64,000 bases of DNA, taken from NCBI GenBank assembly GCA_910588335.1, contig CAJUQV010000015.1:1-64000 (forward strand). Direction: 5' to 3'. Below are positions 9,118-17,959 of this stretch, in pieces. The stretch is from an uncultured Ruminiclostridium sp. (GTDB lineage: Bacteria > Bacillota > Clostridia > Oscillospirales > Ruminococcaceae). How positions within the stretch are numbered: the first letter of the stretch is position 1; every line of letters begins with the position of its first letter. The notes beneath the pieces are model-generated. The model made no database searches. It was given only the letters and a program-made list of their open reading frames with translations, and was not told the DNA's origin. Made by a program: the position numbers and the translations under genes.

Positions 9118-10104
9118 TTACAGTTCTATTTTACCGTAAAGACTAACGCTTTTCTCCAGCTCTACCGTCTCTTCGGAATACTCGGAAGCTTCAACCGCAG
9201 GAGCGTCCTTCCTCTTATATTCTCTTTCAAAGGAAGTGGAAAACCCGGAACTGCGCTTATATGAATCCGTAGAATAATTTCCGTTTCTGTTTCCGCTTGC
9301 TCTTCTGGGAGCTCTGTGCGGCTCATTTGCGCTTATTACAACTTTTCTGAACGGCTCCTCTCCCATAGAACGGCTGCTTACACCGTCAATTTCTGCGACC
9401 TTGCTGTGAATAATCCTGCGCTCATAAGGATTCATAGGCTCCAAAGTAATGCGTCTTCCTGCTTTAAGCACTTTTTTTGCGGTCTTTACCGCAAGAGTTT
9501 CCAGCGTTTCTCTGCGTTTCTCCCGATAACCGCAGCAGTCGATACTTAATCGGCAGTAATTTTCTTCACCCCGGTTGCCTGCCAATATAGTCAAATACTG
9601 AAGTGCGTCAAGGGTTTCCCCTCTTCTTCCGATAACCACGCCCAAATCGCTGCCTTCAATATCCAGTACAACGGTTTCTCCCCGCTTAACGGGAGTAATG
9701 GTAAATTCCTCCATGCCTAATTTTTTGAGCACATCGGCAAGGTATGAGGTTGCTCTTTGTATCTTGGCACAGCTAAGCGCGGGGTCGTCCGATGTTTCTT
9801 CCGCCGCCTGAATTTCCGTCCGAACCGCTTCGGCGGCGGAATCCGAGTGGGAAGCCGCCTTTTCTGCTGGCTCTTCTTCCTTAACGGCTTCTACCGAGGA
9901 AGCGAAAACGCTTTTGACATCAACCTCTACAGGATTCCACTCCGCTTTGATCTTATACTCGCCCTTTGTGGAGAAAAGCTTCTTGACAGGCTGCTCCAGT
10001 ATAGTGAACTCGATCTCGTCACGATCCGCCCCTTCGGCTTCCAATTCCCTGTATGCCTGCTCCTTGGCGTCCTCCAGCAGCTTTGCGGAATATATTTTTT
10101 CCAT
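9118..10104 (-). CDS. jag: RNA-binding protein Jag/KhpB (SpoIIIJ-associated)
   Basis: Protein of 328 residues with the usual three parts. A Jag-N domain opens the protein (MEKIYSAKLLEDAKEQAY). A variable acidic linker leads to a KH domain with GxxG as GRRG in LGVVIGRRGETLDALQYL. An R3H domain follows (RRITLEPMNPYERRIIH). KhpB binds RNA and affects cell elongation and division in Firmicutes. The start at 10104 is supported by AAAGGA seven to eight bases upstream. It is the distal gene of the rpmH-rnpA-yidD-yidC-jag block, the standard clostridial order. Confidence 0.95.
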   Translation of the reverse strand: MEKIYSAKLLEDAKEQAYRELEAEGADRDEIEFTILEQPVKKLFSTKGEYKIKAEWNPVEVDVKSVFASSVEAVKEEEPAEKAASHSDSAAEAVRTEIQAAEETSDDPALSCAKIQRATSYLADVLKKLGMEEFTITPVKRGETVVLDIEGSDLGVVIGRRGETLDALQYLTILAGNRGEENYCRLSIDCCGYREKRRETLETLAVKTAKKVLKAGRRITLEPMNPYERRIIHSKVAEIDGVSSRSMGEEPFRKVVISANEPHRAPRRASGNRNGNYSTDSYKRSSGFSTSFEREYKRKDAPAVEASEYSEETVELEKSVSLYGKIEL

Positions 10105-10174
10105 TTTTATATTTCCTTTCATAAACATTCTTGTATAGTATAAGGATAATTATTGATAATTTTTCAAAGCTTCG

Positions 10175-11623
10175 TCAGCTTTTGCCGTCGGTTTTATCGT
10201 CATCGTCAATGTCTATCGGAGGCAGCTCCGGAATATTTTCGTCTCCGTACTTTTCGGCGTCGGCTTTTCTCGCCTCTTCCAATTTTTTACGCTGATATTC
10301 CTTTATCTCCTTTGCGGACATATCTGTCATTTTCTTGGACACCTTTATTTCGTTGCCCTCTTCGTCAATATCCACCACGGTGGCGGTAGCGGTAAGATTT
10401 ACGTTTTTCTTTTCAAGCTCTTTCCTCGCCTGCTCCTTTAGCTTTTCTGTGGGCCAGAATTTATAAACGACAAGAGACTGCAATATTCCGAACAAATAAC
10501 TCATCGCCCAATAGAAACCGACTCCCGCTGGTACCTGAAAGGCAATATACAGAGAAAACAGCGGCATGACATACAGCGTAAACTTGGCGCAGCCCGGCTG
10601 TTCGGGCATATCGGGATTGGTTTTTTTCTGTATAATCTGCGAAATTATCATCTGTGCCAATGACATAATGAGCGATAATATCGGAATAAGAATAAGAGGA
10701 AGCTCGAATCCGGGAGTAGCGCCTAAATCAAGTCCCGCAAACTGCATATTATTGCTAAGATTGTCCAGTTTATCCATAGCTTCCTGCGTTATTGCTATGT
10801 CAGCAAAAGCTTCCTTATGATCGGTATACACTCTGAGTGCGGCAAGTTCCTGTCTTAACGAAACAAAGCTTCCGTTTTTTGCCATATTAAGCGAATTTTT
10901 AACCTGCGCGGAAAGTCTGGACTTTCCGTCGGCAAGAGTGGCAACCGTTTCGTCGGTAAGCGAGGAAAGTCTGTTCCACTGTTCCTCGGTTATGCCGTAT
11001 TTTGTCATTATGTCATTTTTTGTATAGATAATTTCGGACTTAGCCTTGTTAATATCAAATTCACGCTCTTCCGGAATAACAACCTGTTCCTGAATGTCCG
11101 CGGTGGCTTTAGCCTCATCCGTGAGAGCGTCTATGTCCTTTTGGGTTCTAATGGTAAGCGTGTTTGGATCGCTGAGATAATCAAGATATATTTGCAGATC
11201 GTCCTCATTTGCCAAAAGCGTCAGGGCGTAATCCGTTTGTTTGGCTCTCGCCACTATGGTGGAAACCGCCGTGCTGTCGCCCCAGTTCAGATGCTCCATA
11301 TGAGTCATGGGTTTGTATACAACGTCGATAACTCCGAACAGGATAAGGAAAGTAACTAACATGGTGCCGCAGCCGCCCATGGGGTTGTAGCCTTCCTTCT
11401 GAAGCTTTCCCATTTCCTCCTGCATTTTTTCCTGATTGTTGCGGTACTTTTGCTGTATTTCTTTAACTTTTGGCGTAAAAAGCTGGGATTTGGCCATATT
11501 CTTTTGCTGTTTTAAAGTTAGCGGGAACATTGCCGCCTTTATAAGAACGGTAAAAATAATTATTGCCCAGCCGAAATTATTGACCAGAAGATAGCACGCC
11601 CACATAATATAGCCAAGAGGCAT
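10175..11623 (-). CDS. yidC: Membrane protein insertase YidC/Oxa1
   Basis: Insertase of the YidC/Oxa1/Alb3 family acting alone or with Sec; 482 residues from the first ATG. N-terminal membrane segment with FTVLIKAAMFPLTLKQQKN, a cytoplasmic helical hairpin, and C-terminal segments with PLFSLYIAFQVPAGVGFYW are typical. About 180 residues (roughly 115-295) are inserted between the first and later membrane segments, longer than in Bacillus SpoIIIJ. Reading frame and family similarity continue upstream of the ATG: codons reading EFLYSIIG precede MPLGYIMW and are open back to an ATA codon at 11650, so the real start may be a non-ATG codon. No strong ribosome site precedes the 11623 ATG. Confidence 0.93.
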   Translation of the reverse strand: MPLGYIMWACYLLVNNFGWAIIIFTVLIKAAMFPLTLKQQKNMAKSQLFTPKVKEIQQKYRNNQEKMQEEMGKLQKEGYNPMGGCGTMLVTFLILFGVIDVVYKPMTHMEHLNWGDSTAVSTIVARAKQTDYALTLLANEDDLQIYLDYLSDPNTLTIRTQKDIDALTDEAKATADIQEQVVIPEEREFDINKAKSEIIYTKNDIMTKYGITEEQWNRLSSLTDETVATLADGKSRLSAQVKNSLNMAKNGSFVSLRQELAALRVYTDHKEAFADIAITQEAMDKLDNLSNNMQFAGLDLGATPGFELPLILIPILSLIMSLAQMIISQIIQKKTNPDMPEQPGCAKFTLYVMPLFSLYIAFQVPAGVGFYWAMSYLFGILQSLVVYKFWPTEKLKEQARKELEKKNVNLTATATVVDIDEEGNEIKVSKKMTDMSAKEIKEYQRKKLEEARKADAEKYGDENIPELPPIDIDDDDKTDGKS

Positions 11624-11802
11624 ACCTATAATGGAATATAAAAATTCTATTTAAATCACAACCTTTTTGTTCTGAATAAATAATCGAGCCGCCTAAATCT
11701 CGCCTTATTTGTCTGTGTTTACAATCTGAAAGTGCTCCGCCAAGGCGCTGCGTACGGGAGCGTGGTTTTGGATAAAGTATTGTATTCGTTTTCTTCCGCA
11801 GA

Positions 11803-12096
11803 CTATTTTTCTTTAAACTTGCTTTTAATATGATTTTTAAGCGAGCGAAAAAAATAATATTCCTCCGGGACGGGATCCCACCCTCCCGCGGAAAAAGGGT
11901 TGCACCTGCAAATTCTCCAAAATGCCAAAAAGCCGCCCTTAACCGCTCCGAAACGGCTGACAGCAGTAAGCGCATACTGTGAGCAGCTTGGCGTAAAGCG
12001 GCATAAACGCGGCAATCTTTCCGACAAAGTCATTCTATACAATTTTATAAGCCCGATCAAAATATATTTCATTTTTCGTATAATGCCGAAACGCAT
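11803..12096 (-). CDS. yidD: Membrane protein insertion efficiency factor YidD
   Basis: Small YidD-family protein of 97 residues (DUF37), a membrane-associated factor that helps YidC-dependent insertion. The family signature is clear: LIKLYRMTLSERLP, CRFTPSCSQYALTAVSRFG and GGWDPVPE. The start at 12096 has GAAGG eight bases upstream; an internal ATG at 12072 would give a more typical length but has no ribosome site. It lies between rnpA and yidC as in most Firmicutes. Confidence 0.93.
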   Translation of the reverse strand: MRFGIIRKMKYILIGLIKLYRMTLSERLPRLCRFTPSCSQYALTAVSRFGAVKGGFLAFWRICRCNPFSAGGWDPVPEEYYFFRSLKNHIKSKFKEK

Positions 12097-12239
12097 ATTA
12101 TGCCTTCGGGTCTATTCAAAAATACGGTATAGAAAAGGAGAAAAAGCTGCTTTCTCTAAAGCCGCGTAATCCGGCGGATAATTCCGGTGCGGTACGGAAA
12201 ACAGCACGGTAAACAAAGACGGCGGAAACCGTCTATCTT

Positions 12240-12614
12240 TTATCCTTTTTCTTTGTCATTTTCTCTGCCGATTTGCTCCGATATAAGCTTTTTCATAATT
12301 TCGTAAAGCTTGTTTGATTTCATAAAAGGGGTACGCCCTCTGGCGACAAAAATAAAATCATACCGCTTGTCCCATTTCAATCTGAGTTCCGGTTCCAACC
12401 GTCGGAAAGCTTCTTTTAAAACCCTTCTTGCACGGGTTCGTTTTACGGCTCCGCCTATTTTTTTAGAGGTCACCAGCCCCAAACGGTTTACCCGCCTTTT
12501 ATTGGGGCGCATATAACACACAAATGCGCTGTTGACAATACTTTTTCCCTTTTTAAAAAGAAATCTGAACTCACGATCCTTCTTAACGCTTACATATTTT
12601 TTGGAGTAATTCAC
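12240..12614 (-). CDS. rnpA: Ribonuclease P protein component
   Basis: Protein subunit of RNase P, which matures tRNA 5' ends; 124 residues, highly basic. The N-terminal REFRFLFKKGKS and the RNR-type region KKIGGAVKRTRARRVLKEAFR identify it. The start codon is GTG at 12614, three bases after the rpmH stop, with no separate strong ribosome site, so translation is probably coupled to rpmH. Confidence 0.95.
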   Translation of the reverse strand: MNYSKKYVSVKKDREFRFLFKKGKSIVNSAFVCYMRPNKRRVNRLGLVTSKKIGGAVKRTRARRVLKEAFRRLEPELRLKWDKRYDFIFVARGRTPFMKSNKLYEIMKKLISEQIGRENDKEKG

Positions 12615-12617
12615 AGC

Positions 12618-12752
12618 TTAGTGAGAAAGTCTTTTTCTGCCTTTGGCACGTCTTCTGGCAAGTACCTTTCTGCCGTTGCTTGTGGACATTCTTTTTCTGA
12701 AGCCGTGTTCCATCTTTCTTTGACGCTTCTTGGGCTGGTATGTTCTTTTCAT
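12618..12752 (-). CDS. rpmH: 50S ribosomal protein L34
   Basis: A 44-residue, very basic protein starting MKRTYQPKKRQRK and ending RAKGRKRLSH, unmistakable L34 of the large ribosomal subunit. GGAAGGA lies upstream of the ATG at 12752. It is the first gene of the rnpA-yidD-yidC-jag block and has its own promoter about 190 bp upstream. In many Firmicutes dnaA lies divergently next to rpmH; here an IbrA-like gene occupies that place. Confidence 0.97.
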   Translation of the reverse strand: MKRTYQPKKRQRKMEHGFRKRMSTSNGRKVLARRRAKGRKRLSH

Positions 12753-12937
12753 ATTCGTCCTTCCTTTCCGATTATCGTTAAGTTGTTATTTTGCCGTTTC
12801 GCCCGATATTTTTGTTTTTGTTGGCAGGGCACCGATGCCGCTTCAAATCAAGCAGCCTTGGAAACGGTGTTGTATAATGCCGTCACGGTAATGATTACTG
12901 TTCAAGTATAGAGACTTCTTTCCATGATAGCCTTATT

Positions 12938-12966
12938 ATTATATCGCATTTGCTTCGGTATGTCAA
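12938..12966 (-). promoter_or_regulatory. Sigma-A promoter of the rpmH operon
   Basis: Minus-strand TTGACA (12966-12961) and TATAAT (12943-12938) with a 17-bp spacer, a perfect consensus as expected for a ribosomal protein operon. The gene-free stretch 12753-13161 otherwise holds the divergent promoter at 13073-13101. I found no TTWTCCACA boxes in it. Confidence 0.88.
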
Positions 12967-13072
12967 GTAGTTATTTTGAAATTTTTGGAGCTTTTTTTGC
13001 CGTTAATGCCCGCTATATCTGCGTCAAAAAACCTTTTATGATGACAATATTGTATTTTACAACCGCACAAAG

Positions 13073-13101
13073 TTGATTTTTTCGATTTACTGTGATATAA
13101 T
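13073..13101 (+). promoter_or_regulatory. Sigma-A promoter of the ibrA/ibrB-like pair
   Basis: TTGATT (13073-13078), 17-bp spacer, TATAAT (13096-13101), 60 bp upstream of the PAPS-reductase-like gene. Confidence 0.75.
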
Positions 13102-13161
13102 ATTATACGGAAATCTTTTCATAAACAAAAATCGACAGCTTGGGACAAAAGGACTGACATA

Positions 13162-14481
13162 ATGACAAAAAAATACCTTGACATCAATGTGCTTGAAGCT
13201 TTTAAAAAGCGTATGGACTATATTTTCCGCGAGTTTGACAACATATACGTTTCCTTCAGCGGAGGGAAAGACAGCGGGCTGCTGCTGAATCTGGTTCTTG
13301 ATTATATGCTGGAAAACAAAATTAAAAAAAAGTTGGGAGTATTCCATCTGGATTTTGAAGCGCAGTATAACGTGACTACCGGATATGTGGAATCCGTTTT
13401 TGAAAAGAACGCGGGCAGAATCGAGCCTTACTGGATTTGCCTGCCCATGGCCGCAAGGACGTCTCTCAGCAACTATCAGATATACTGGTATCCATGGGAC
13501 GATACAAAGGAGGAAATGTGGGTAAGACCCATGCCGCGAAAGCCGTATGTTATCAATCTTAAAAACAATCCTTTTTATTATTACAGCTATAAAATGCATC
13601 AAGAAAATCTTTCAAAACAATTCGGACGCTGGTATAAAGAGATTCACGGCGGCGGAAAAACAATATGTCTGTTGGGCGTTCGGGCGTCCGAATCGCTTCA
13701 GCGATATAATTCCTTTATAAATAAAAAATACGGCTATAAAGGGAACTGCTGGATATCGAAAATGTTCAAAGACGTATGGTGCGGTTCGCCGATGTACGAC
13801 TGGAAGGTAGAGGACGTATGGGCCGCAAACTATAAGTTCGGATATGCTTACAACATGCTGTATGATATGTACTTTCGCGCAGGATTAAAGCCGAATCAGA
13901 TGAGAGTCGCCTCTCCTTTTAATGACTATGCCAGAGACAGCCTTCATCTTTATCGGGTTTTGGAACCCGAAACATGGGTCAGACTCTTGGGAAGAGTACA
14001 GGGCGCGAATTTTGCTTCCATATACGGTCGTACTGCCGCTATGGCTTATCGCAGCATAAAGCTTCCCAAAGGCCATACGTGGAGAAGCTATACGGATTTT
14101 CTGCTGAGCACACTTCCCGCCAGACTCAGGAAAAAATATATCGAAAAATTCAGAACCTCCATAAAATTCTGGCACGACACAGGCGGAGGATTATCGGAGG
14201 AGACCATAAGCGAGCTTATAGAAAAGGGCTATCAGATAAAGACTAACGGGGTGTCAAATTACACCGTGGACAAAAAAACAAGAATAGTTTTCGTTGGTAA
14301 AATCCCCGACGATACCGACGATATTTTAAGCACAAAGGATATTCCCAGTTGGAAACGCATGTGTATTTGCATATTAAAAAATGATCACAACTGTAAATCC
14401 ATGGGGTTTGCAGAGTCCAAAAAGCAAAGGGAAAGGATCGACAGAATCAAAAAGAAATATAAAAGTCTGGAGGCGCTGTAA
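13162..14481 (+). CDS. PAPS-reductase-like PP-loop protein, IbrA/YbdN type (DUF3440)
   Basis: Protein of 439 residues. The PP-loop ATP-pyrophosphatase motif SFSGGKDSG (residues 31-39) and the following LDFEAQY place it in the phosphoadenosine phosphosulfate reductase superfamily. The large C-terminal part looks like DUF3440, as in E. coli IbrA/YbdN. The ParB-like partner begins one base after its stop, the same arrangement as ibrA-ibrB (known as regulators of Ig-binding protein genes in E. coli). The biochemical activity of such pairs is not established; nucleotide-activating chemistry on an unknown substrate is an inference. The pair occupies the divergent side of the rpmH promoter region. 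Family call good, function open. Confidence 0.85.
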   Translation: MTKKYLDINVLEAFKKRMDYIFREFDNIYVSFSGGKDSGLLLNLVLDYMLENKIKKKLGVFHLDFEAQYNVTTGYVESVFEKNAGRIEPYWICLPMAARTSLSNYQIYWYPWDDTKEEMWVRPMPRKPYVINLKNNPFYYYSYKMHQENLSKQFGRWYKEIHGGGKTICLLGVRASESLQRYNSFINKKYGYKGNCWISKMFKDVWCGSPMYDWKVEDVWAANYKFGYAYNMLYDMYFRAGLKPNQMRVASPFNDYARDSLHLYRVLEPETWVRLLGRVQGANFASIYGRTAAMAYRSIKLPKGHTWRSYTDFLLSTLPARLRKKYIEKFRTSIKFWHDTGGGLSEETISELIEKGYQIKTNGVSNYTVDKKTRIVFVGKIPDDTDDILSTKDIPSWKRMCICILKNDHNCKSMGFAESKKQRERIDRIKKKYKSLEAL

Positions 14482-15051
14482 ATGAAATTTTTAAGTCCCG
14501 TATACAATATAACTCCCGTTCCCATAGAGAAGATTGTTCCCAATACATACAACCCCAACGCGGTGGCGCCTCCGGAGCTTGAGCTGCTGTACGACAGTAT
14601 ACGGGAGGACGGCTATACTATGCCGATTGTATGCTATTATTCCGGCAAAGACGATCTGTATATAATAGTAGACGGTTTTCACAGGTATAGGGTTATGCTT
14701 GAGCATCCGGACATTTACGAAAGAGAGGGAGGAGTTCTGCCCGTTTCGGTTATAAATAAGCCGTTGGCCCAGCGTATGGCAAGTACCGTAAGGCACAATA
14801 GAGCCCGCGGAAGCCATAATGTGGATTTAATGGGAAATATAGTGAGAGAGCTCCATGATCTGGGACGCTCAGATGACTGGATAGCAAAGCATCTGGGAAT
14901 GGAAAAGGACGAGATACTGCGTTTGAAACAGATTACGGGGCTTGCCGCTCTTTTTAAAGATGTGAGCTTCAGTCAGGCGTGGATACCCGAAGGGGAAGAA
15001 GAGGAAGAGGAAGGGATTTACCCGGAGAAGGAACCCGTAAATGCACTGTAA
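14482..15051 (+). CDS. ParB/sulfiredoxin-like protein, IbrB/YbdM type
   Basis: Protein of 189 residues with an N-terminal ParB-type nuclease/CTPase fold. VPIEKIVPNTYNPN is a typical ParB start and DGFHRYRV is the GxHR box. A helix-turn-helix-like segment SDDWIAKHLGMEKDEILRLK follows at about residues 130-149. The C-terminus is strongly acidic (a run of eight Glu residues). It starts directly after the stop of the PP-loop gene, so the two are co-translated. It is not the chromosome-partitioning ParB, which is longer and paired with ParA. The stop codon overlaps the outer TAA of a family A repeat. Confidence 0.85.
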   Translation: MKFLSPVYNITPVPIEKIVPNTYNPNAVAPPELELLYDSIREDGYTMPIVCYYSGKDDLYIIVDGFHRYRVMLEHPDIYEREGGVLPVSVINKPLAQRMASTVRHNRARGSHNVDLMGNIVRELHDLGRSDDWIAKHLGMEKDEILRLKQITGLAALFKDVSFSQAWIPEGEEEEEEGIYPEKEPVNAL

Positions 15052-15199
15052 TACCAATCTCTTTTTAAACTGACGTAATACCCTCAGTTTAAGGCAACAC
15101 CGCGCAATGACCGCCTGACGGCTTTGCGTGCGGTGTTGCCTTAAAAAGAAGAGATTGCACCCAAAACACTGATCCCATATTTTAAAAAGGGATTATATA
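15049..15199. repeat. Family A element (copy A3) interrupted by a family B mini-element
   Basis: Starts TAATACCAATCTC and forms a stem on TTTTTAAACTGA. It then has the core in reverse orientation (ATTGCACCCAAAACACT) and a second stem ending near 15199. The right arm of stem 1 is split by the element at 15092-15141. Removing that element and one TA restores the complementary arm. Confidence 0.75.
15092..15141. mobile_element. Family B mini-element nested in A3
   Basis: A 50-bp element with terminal inverted repeats AGGCAACACCGC and GCGGTGTTGCCT, flanked on both sides by TA. The interrupted stem reads TCAGTT-TA on the left and TA-AAAAG on the right, which fits a TA duplication. Confidence 0.75.
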
Positions 15200-15290
15200 A
15201 GCTGCTAAAAGCTTAAAAAATGAACGCCGTTCAATATGCGCGACGCATTTTAAACGGCGTTTTAAATAATAAATTTTTATGATTGTGGCG

Positions 15291-16799
15291 CTACTTTTCA
15301 ATAGTTTCTTTCGATTCGTTTTCCGTATTGGAAGGTGTGTGGTTTTCTGCCGTTTCCGTTGTGTAAGCGGTATAAGCGGAAAGGCTTTTGTGTGAAACGA
15401 CAGCCGCATTATCATCGTCCATTCTTCGTTTATACCTTTTATATACGACGTATGCCGAACCCAGAACGATCAGAATGATCAATATCTCCACCGCCGCTAT
15501 TATTCCGCTGTATTTGCCGATTTCCTGCGGATTAACGGTAATCGTAAAAGCGGTCTGCGCCTGTCCGTTATTAAGTATAAGCGTTATAATCGCTTCGCCA
15601 GCCGCTTTGGCGGTAATTACACCGTTTTCGTCAACGGCCGCCACATTTTCATTGGAGCTTACATATTCGGTATGAGTAAGAGTTGCATCTCTCGGTTCGT
15701 ACTGAAAATAAGGAATCAGCACATCACCGGCGTAAATTCTTTTATTCGGAGTTTCAAGATCGATTTCGGTGATAACGAAGCGGGTCGCCATCTCATCATA
15801 GGAGGAAAAGCACTCTATCGTTTCTCCGCTGTAAAGCAGAAACACCGTGGTGTTGCTTGAAATGTTCAGCGTGCACCCCAACCGTTCGTTCATGGCGGAA
15901 AAAATCATAATGTTTCCGATATCCGTATGAGGAAAAGAGAAGTACCCGTTTAGATCGGTAGCAACCGTATTGTCACCGATTTTTAAAACAACATCGGCTA
16001 CGGCGTTTCCGGAAGTGTTGTAAAGACAGCCGTCAAGCTTCACCTTCACCGTTTCCGGTATCGGTTCGGATGGTTGGGTATCCTGGATTTCGGACGAGGT
16101 ATTTTCCGAAACGGGATCGGTAATTGGGTGAGTGTCGGGAGGGGGCGAGGTTGTCTGCGCCTCGGATACGGTTACCGCCGCGGTGGCGGTAAGGTCGCCC
16201 CATGTAACGGTAATATTGGCTGAACCTGCCGATTTGGCGGTAATTACTCCGGATTCGCTCACCTCGGCTACCGAGGGATTATCTATGGAAAACTGTTCGT
16301 GATATCCGCCGAAAATACTGTTTTCAACATACCAATATATCTGTGCCTCTTGACCTACGGTCAAATTAAAGGTATAATATGTAAGGTATAGCGTGGGAAC
16401 GGGAGCTTCCTGATTGTCCGTGTCCGCCGGATCGGTTGTAACTTCGGGAGACTTTGTTTCGGTTTCAAAGGAAAAAATACCATCGCTCAGAGAAGTCTCC
16501 TCCGTTTCTTGTTCGTCTCCCCCGAAATTAAACGGATCGTCCACCTCCTCCGCCGTGGTTCCCGGAGGGATATACCCTCCGGGAAGTGTTTCTATGGATG
16601 GGAGAAGATCTTCTGCATCGGTTTCGTCTGGATTTAATACATGTATACCGTCAATATCGGTTACAAAATCGGAGTCGGAAAAAGCTTCAACATTTTTTGC
16701 GGAGTTAAACGCGCCGAATATGGCCGCCCCCGTTACAACCGAAGCCGCAATAAAGCCGAGACCGTTTAGCTTATTTGTATTTTTTTTTGTTTTGCGCAT
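15291..16799 (-). CDS. Cell-surface protein with Ig-like (BIG2) domains and C-terminal membrane anchor
   Basis: Predicted surface protein of 502 residues. A basic N-terminus and hydrophobic segment (about residues 12-32) serve as signal or anchor. An acidic Ser/Thr/Pro-rich linker follows. One BIG2-like domain ends in GVITAKSAGSANITVTWGD, and a second ends in NGVITAKAAGEAIITLIL. Between them, NAVADVVLKIGDNTVATDLNGYFSF resembles a carboxypeptidase-regulatory-like fold but I only infer this. A single C-terminal TM (about 448-470) is followed by a basic tail. Translation starts behind AAGGAT. It diverges from the glycosyltransferase gene with only 38 bp between starts. Adhesion or scaffold role is plausible. 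Confidence 0.85.
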   Translation of the reverse strand: MRKTKKNTNKLNGLGFIAASVVTGAAIFGAFNSAKNVEAFSDSDFVTDIDGIHVLNPDETDAEDLLPSIETLPGGYIPPGTTAEEVDDPFNFGGDEQETEETSLSDGIFSFETETKSPEVTTDPADTDNQEAPVPTLYLTYYTFNLTVGQEAQIYWYVENSIFGGYHEQFSIDNPSVAEVSESGVITAKSAGSANITVTWGDLTATAAVTVSEAQTTSPPPDTHPITDPVSENTSSEIQDTQPSEPIPETVKVKLDGCLYNTSGNAVADVVLKIGDNTVATDLNGYFSFPHTDIGNIMIFSAMNERLGCTLNISSNTTVFLLYSGETIECFSSYDEMATRFVITEIDLETPNKRIYAGDVLIPYFQYEPRDATLTHTEYVSSNENVAAVDENGVITAKAAGEAIITLILNNGQAQTAFTITVNPQEIGKYSGIIAAVEILIILIVLGSAYVVYKRYKRRMDDDNAAVVSHKSLSAYTAYTTETAENHTPSNTENESKETIEK

Positions 16800-16837
16800 A
16801 ATTATATCCTTGTCAAATTTTTGTTTAGGTGGTGCTT

Positions 16838-17959
16838 ATGAAAAAAATTCTTATGGTAGCTTCTAAGGCTTCACACTTTAAAAATTTTCATATTCCTTAT
16901 ATAAGATATCTCATTGAGCGGGGGTGCGCTGTCTTTACCGCTTCGGAGGACGATTTTCGGTTTGAGGGGGCGGCGCATATCAAACTGCCCTTTAAAAAGA
17001 AGCTTTTCTCCTTGGGCAATTTGGGGGGTATATTTAGTCTGGCAAAGCTTATGAGAAAGGAACGCTTTGACCTTTTATATACCAACTCCACTTTGGCGGG
17101 AGCAATGGGACGCTGTGCGGCGATACTGTCCGGGTGCAAAAATACCAAAGCGGTTCACATATGTCACGGTTATCTTTTTAGCGACGACGGCAGTAAAAGA
17201 ACGAAGCTTTATCTGACGGCCGAGAAGCTTCTGAGGAAGCGCACCGATTTGCTTGCCGTAATGAACGGGGAGGATCTTCGCATAGCTGAAAAATATTCTT
17301 TGGGAAGTAAAATTGTATTTATAAATGGTATGGGGCTTGATACGGACAAGTTTCCTCCCTTAAACTCCTCTGAGGGCAGCGAACGCGAGTCGGATACAAT
17401 AAAAGAAACAAGAAAATCGTTATCGGCCGACGAAAATACCTTTCTTTTTCTCTGTGCAGGGGAATTTTCCGCAAGAAAGAGTCAAAAAACCATTATAAAA
17501 GCTCTTCCGCTACTTAACAGAAAAGATTATAAAATAGTGTTCGCCGGCGAAGGGGCGCTTGCCGAGGAATGCCGTAAACTTGCGGAAAGCTTGGGGGTAA
17601 AGGATAAAACGGTTTTTATCGGTCACTGTGACAAAATGAACGCGCTTTACCGAAGCTGTGACTGTCTTATTTCAGCGGGACGCTTCGAGGGGCTTCCGTT
17701 TAATGTTATGGAAGCTCTGTATTGCGGCGAAAACATAATCGTGAGCGATGTGAAGGGAAATAACGACCTTGCCGCGGCCGTTCCCGAAAACGCGGAGATG
17801 TTTCCCTACGAGGACCGTTATCGGCTGGCAGAGCTTATGGATAAAGCGCAAAAGCCGCCTTTCCGAATATGCCGTCTGCCGCGTAAATACTTTCTCACGA
17901 ATGTTTTTACGGAAAATTTAGGGCGGCTGGACATGAAAATATTATACACCAAAATATGA
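16838..17959 (+). CDS. Glycosyltransferase family 4 (GT-B)
   Basis: Protein of 373 residues of the WaaG/EpsD-like GT4 group, transferring a sugar from a nucleotide donor during surface polysaccharide synthesis. The N-terminus MKKILMVASKASHFKNFHIP and the C-terminal half with FEGLPFNVMEALYCG (E-x7-E type donor site) are characteristic. The start at 16838 is preferred (AGGTGG just upstream) over the in-frame GTG at 16829. The C-terminal region around residue 340 is slightly shorter than in many GT4 enzymes. Neighbouring EpsG-like and ABC export genes suggest one exopolysaccharide locus. Confidence 0.9.
   Translation: MKKILMVASKASHFKNFHIPYIRYLIERGCAVFTASEDDFRFEGAAHIKLPFKKKLFSLGNLGGIFSLAKLMRKERFDLLYTNSTLAGAMGRCAAILSGCKNTKAVHICHGYLFSDDGSKRTKLYLTAEKLLRKRTDLLAVMNGEDLRIAEKYSLGSKIVFINGMGLDTDKFPPLNSSEGSERESDTIKETRKSLSADENTFLFLCAGEFSARKSQKTIIKALPLLNRKDYKIVFAGEGALAEECRKLAESLGVKDKTVFIGHCDKMNALYRSCDCLISAGRFEGLPFNVMEALYCGENIIVSDVKGNNDLAAAVPENAEMFPYEDRYRLAELMDKAQKPPFRICRLPRKYFLTNVFTENLGRLDMKILYTKI

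Noticed and set aside
12753..13161. Origin next to rpmH, as in many Firmicutes
   Set aside because: No DnaA-box-like nonamers are visible; the stretch holds two divergent consensus promoters and an ordinary leader.
14482..15051. Chromosome-partitioning ParB near the origin
   Set aside because: Too short, no ParA partner, and directly coupled to a PAPS-reductase-like gene, which fits IbrB/YbdM instead.
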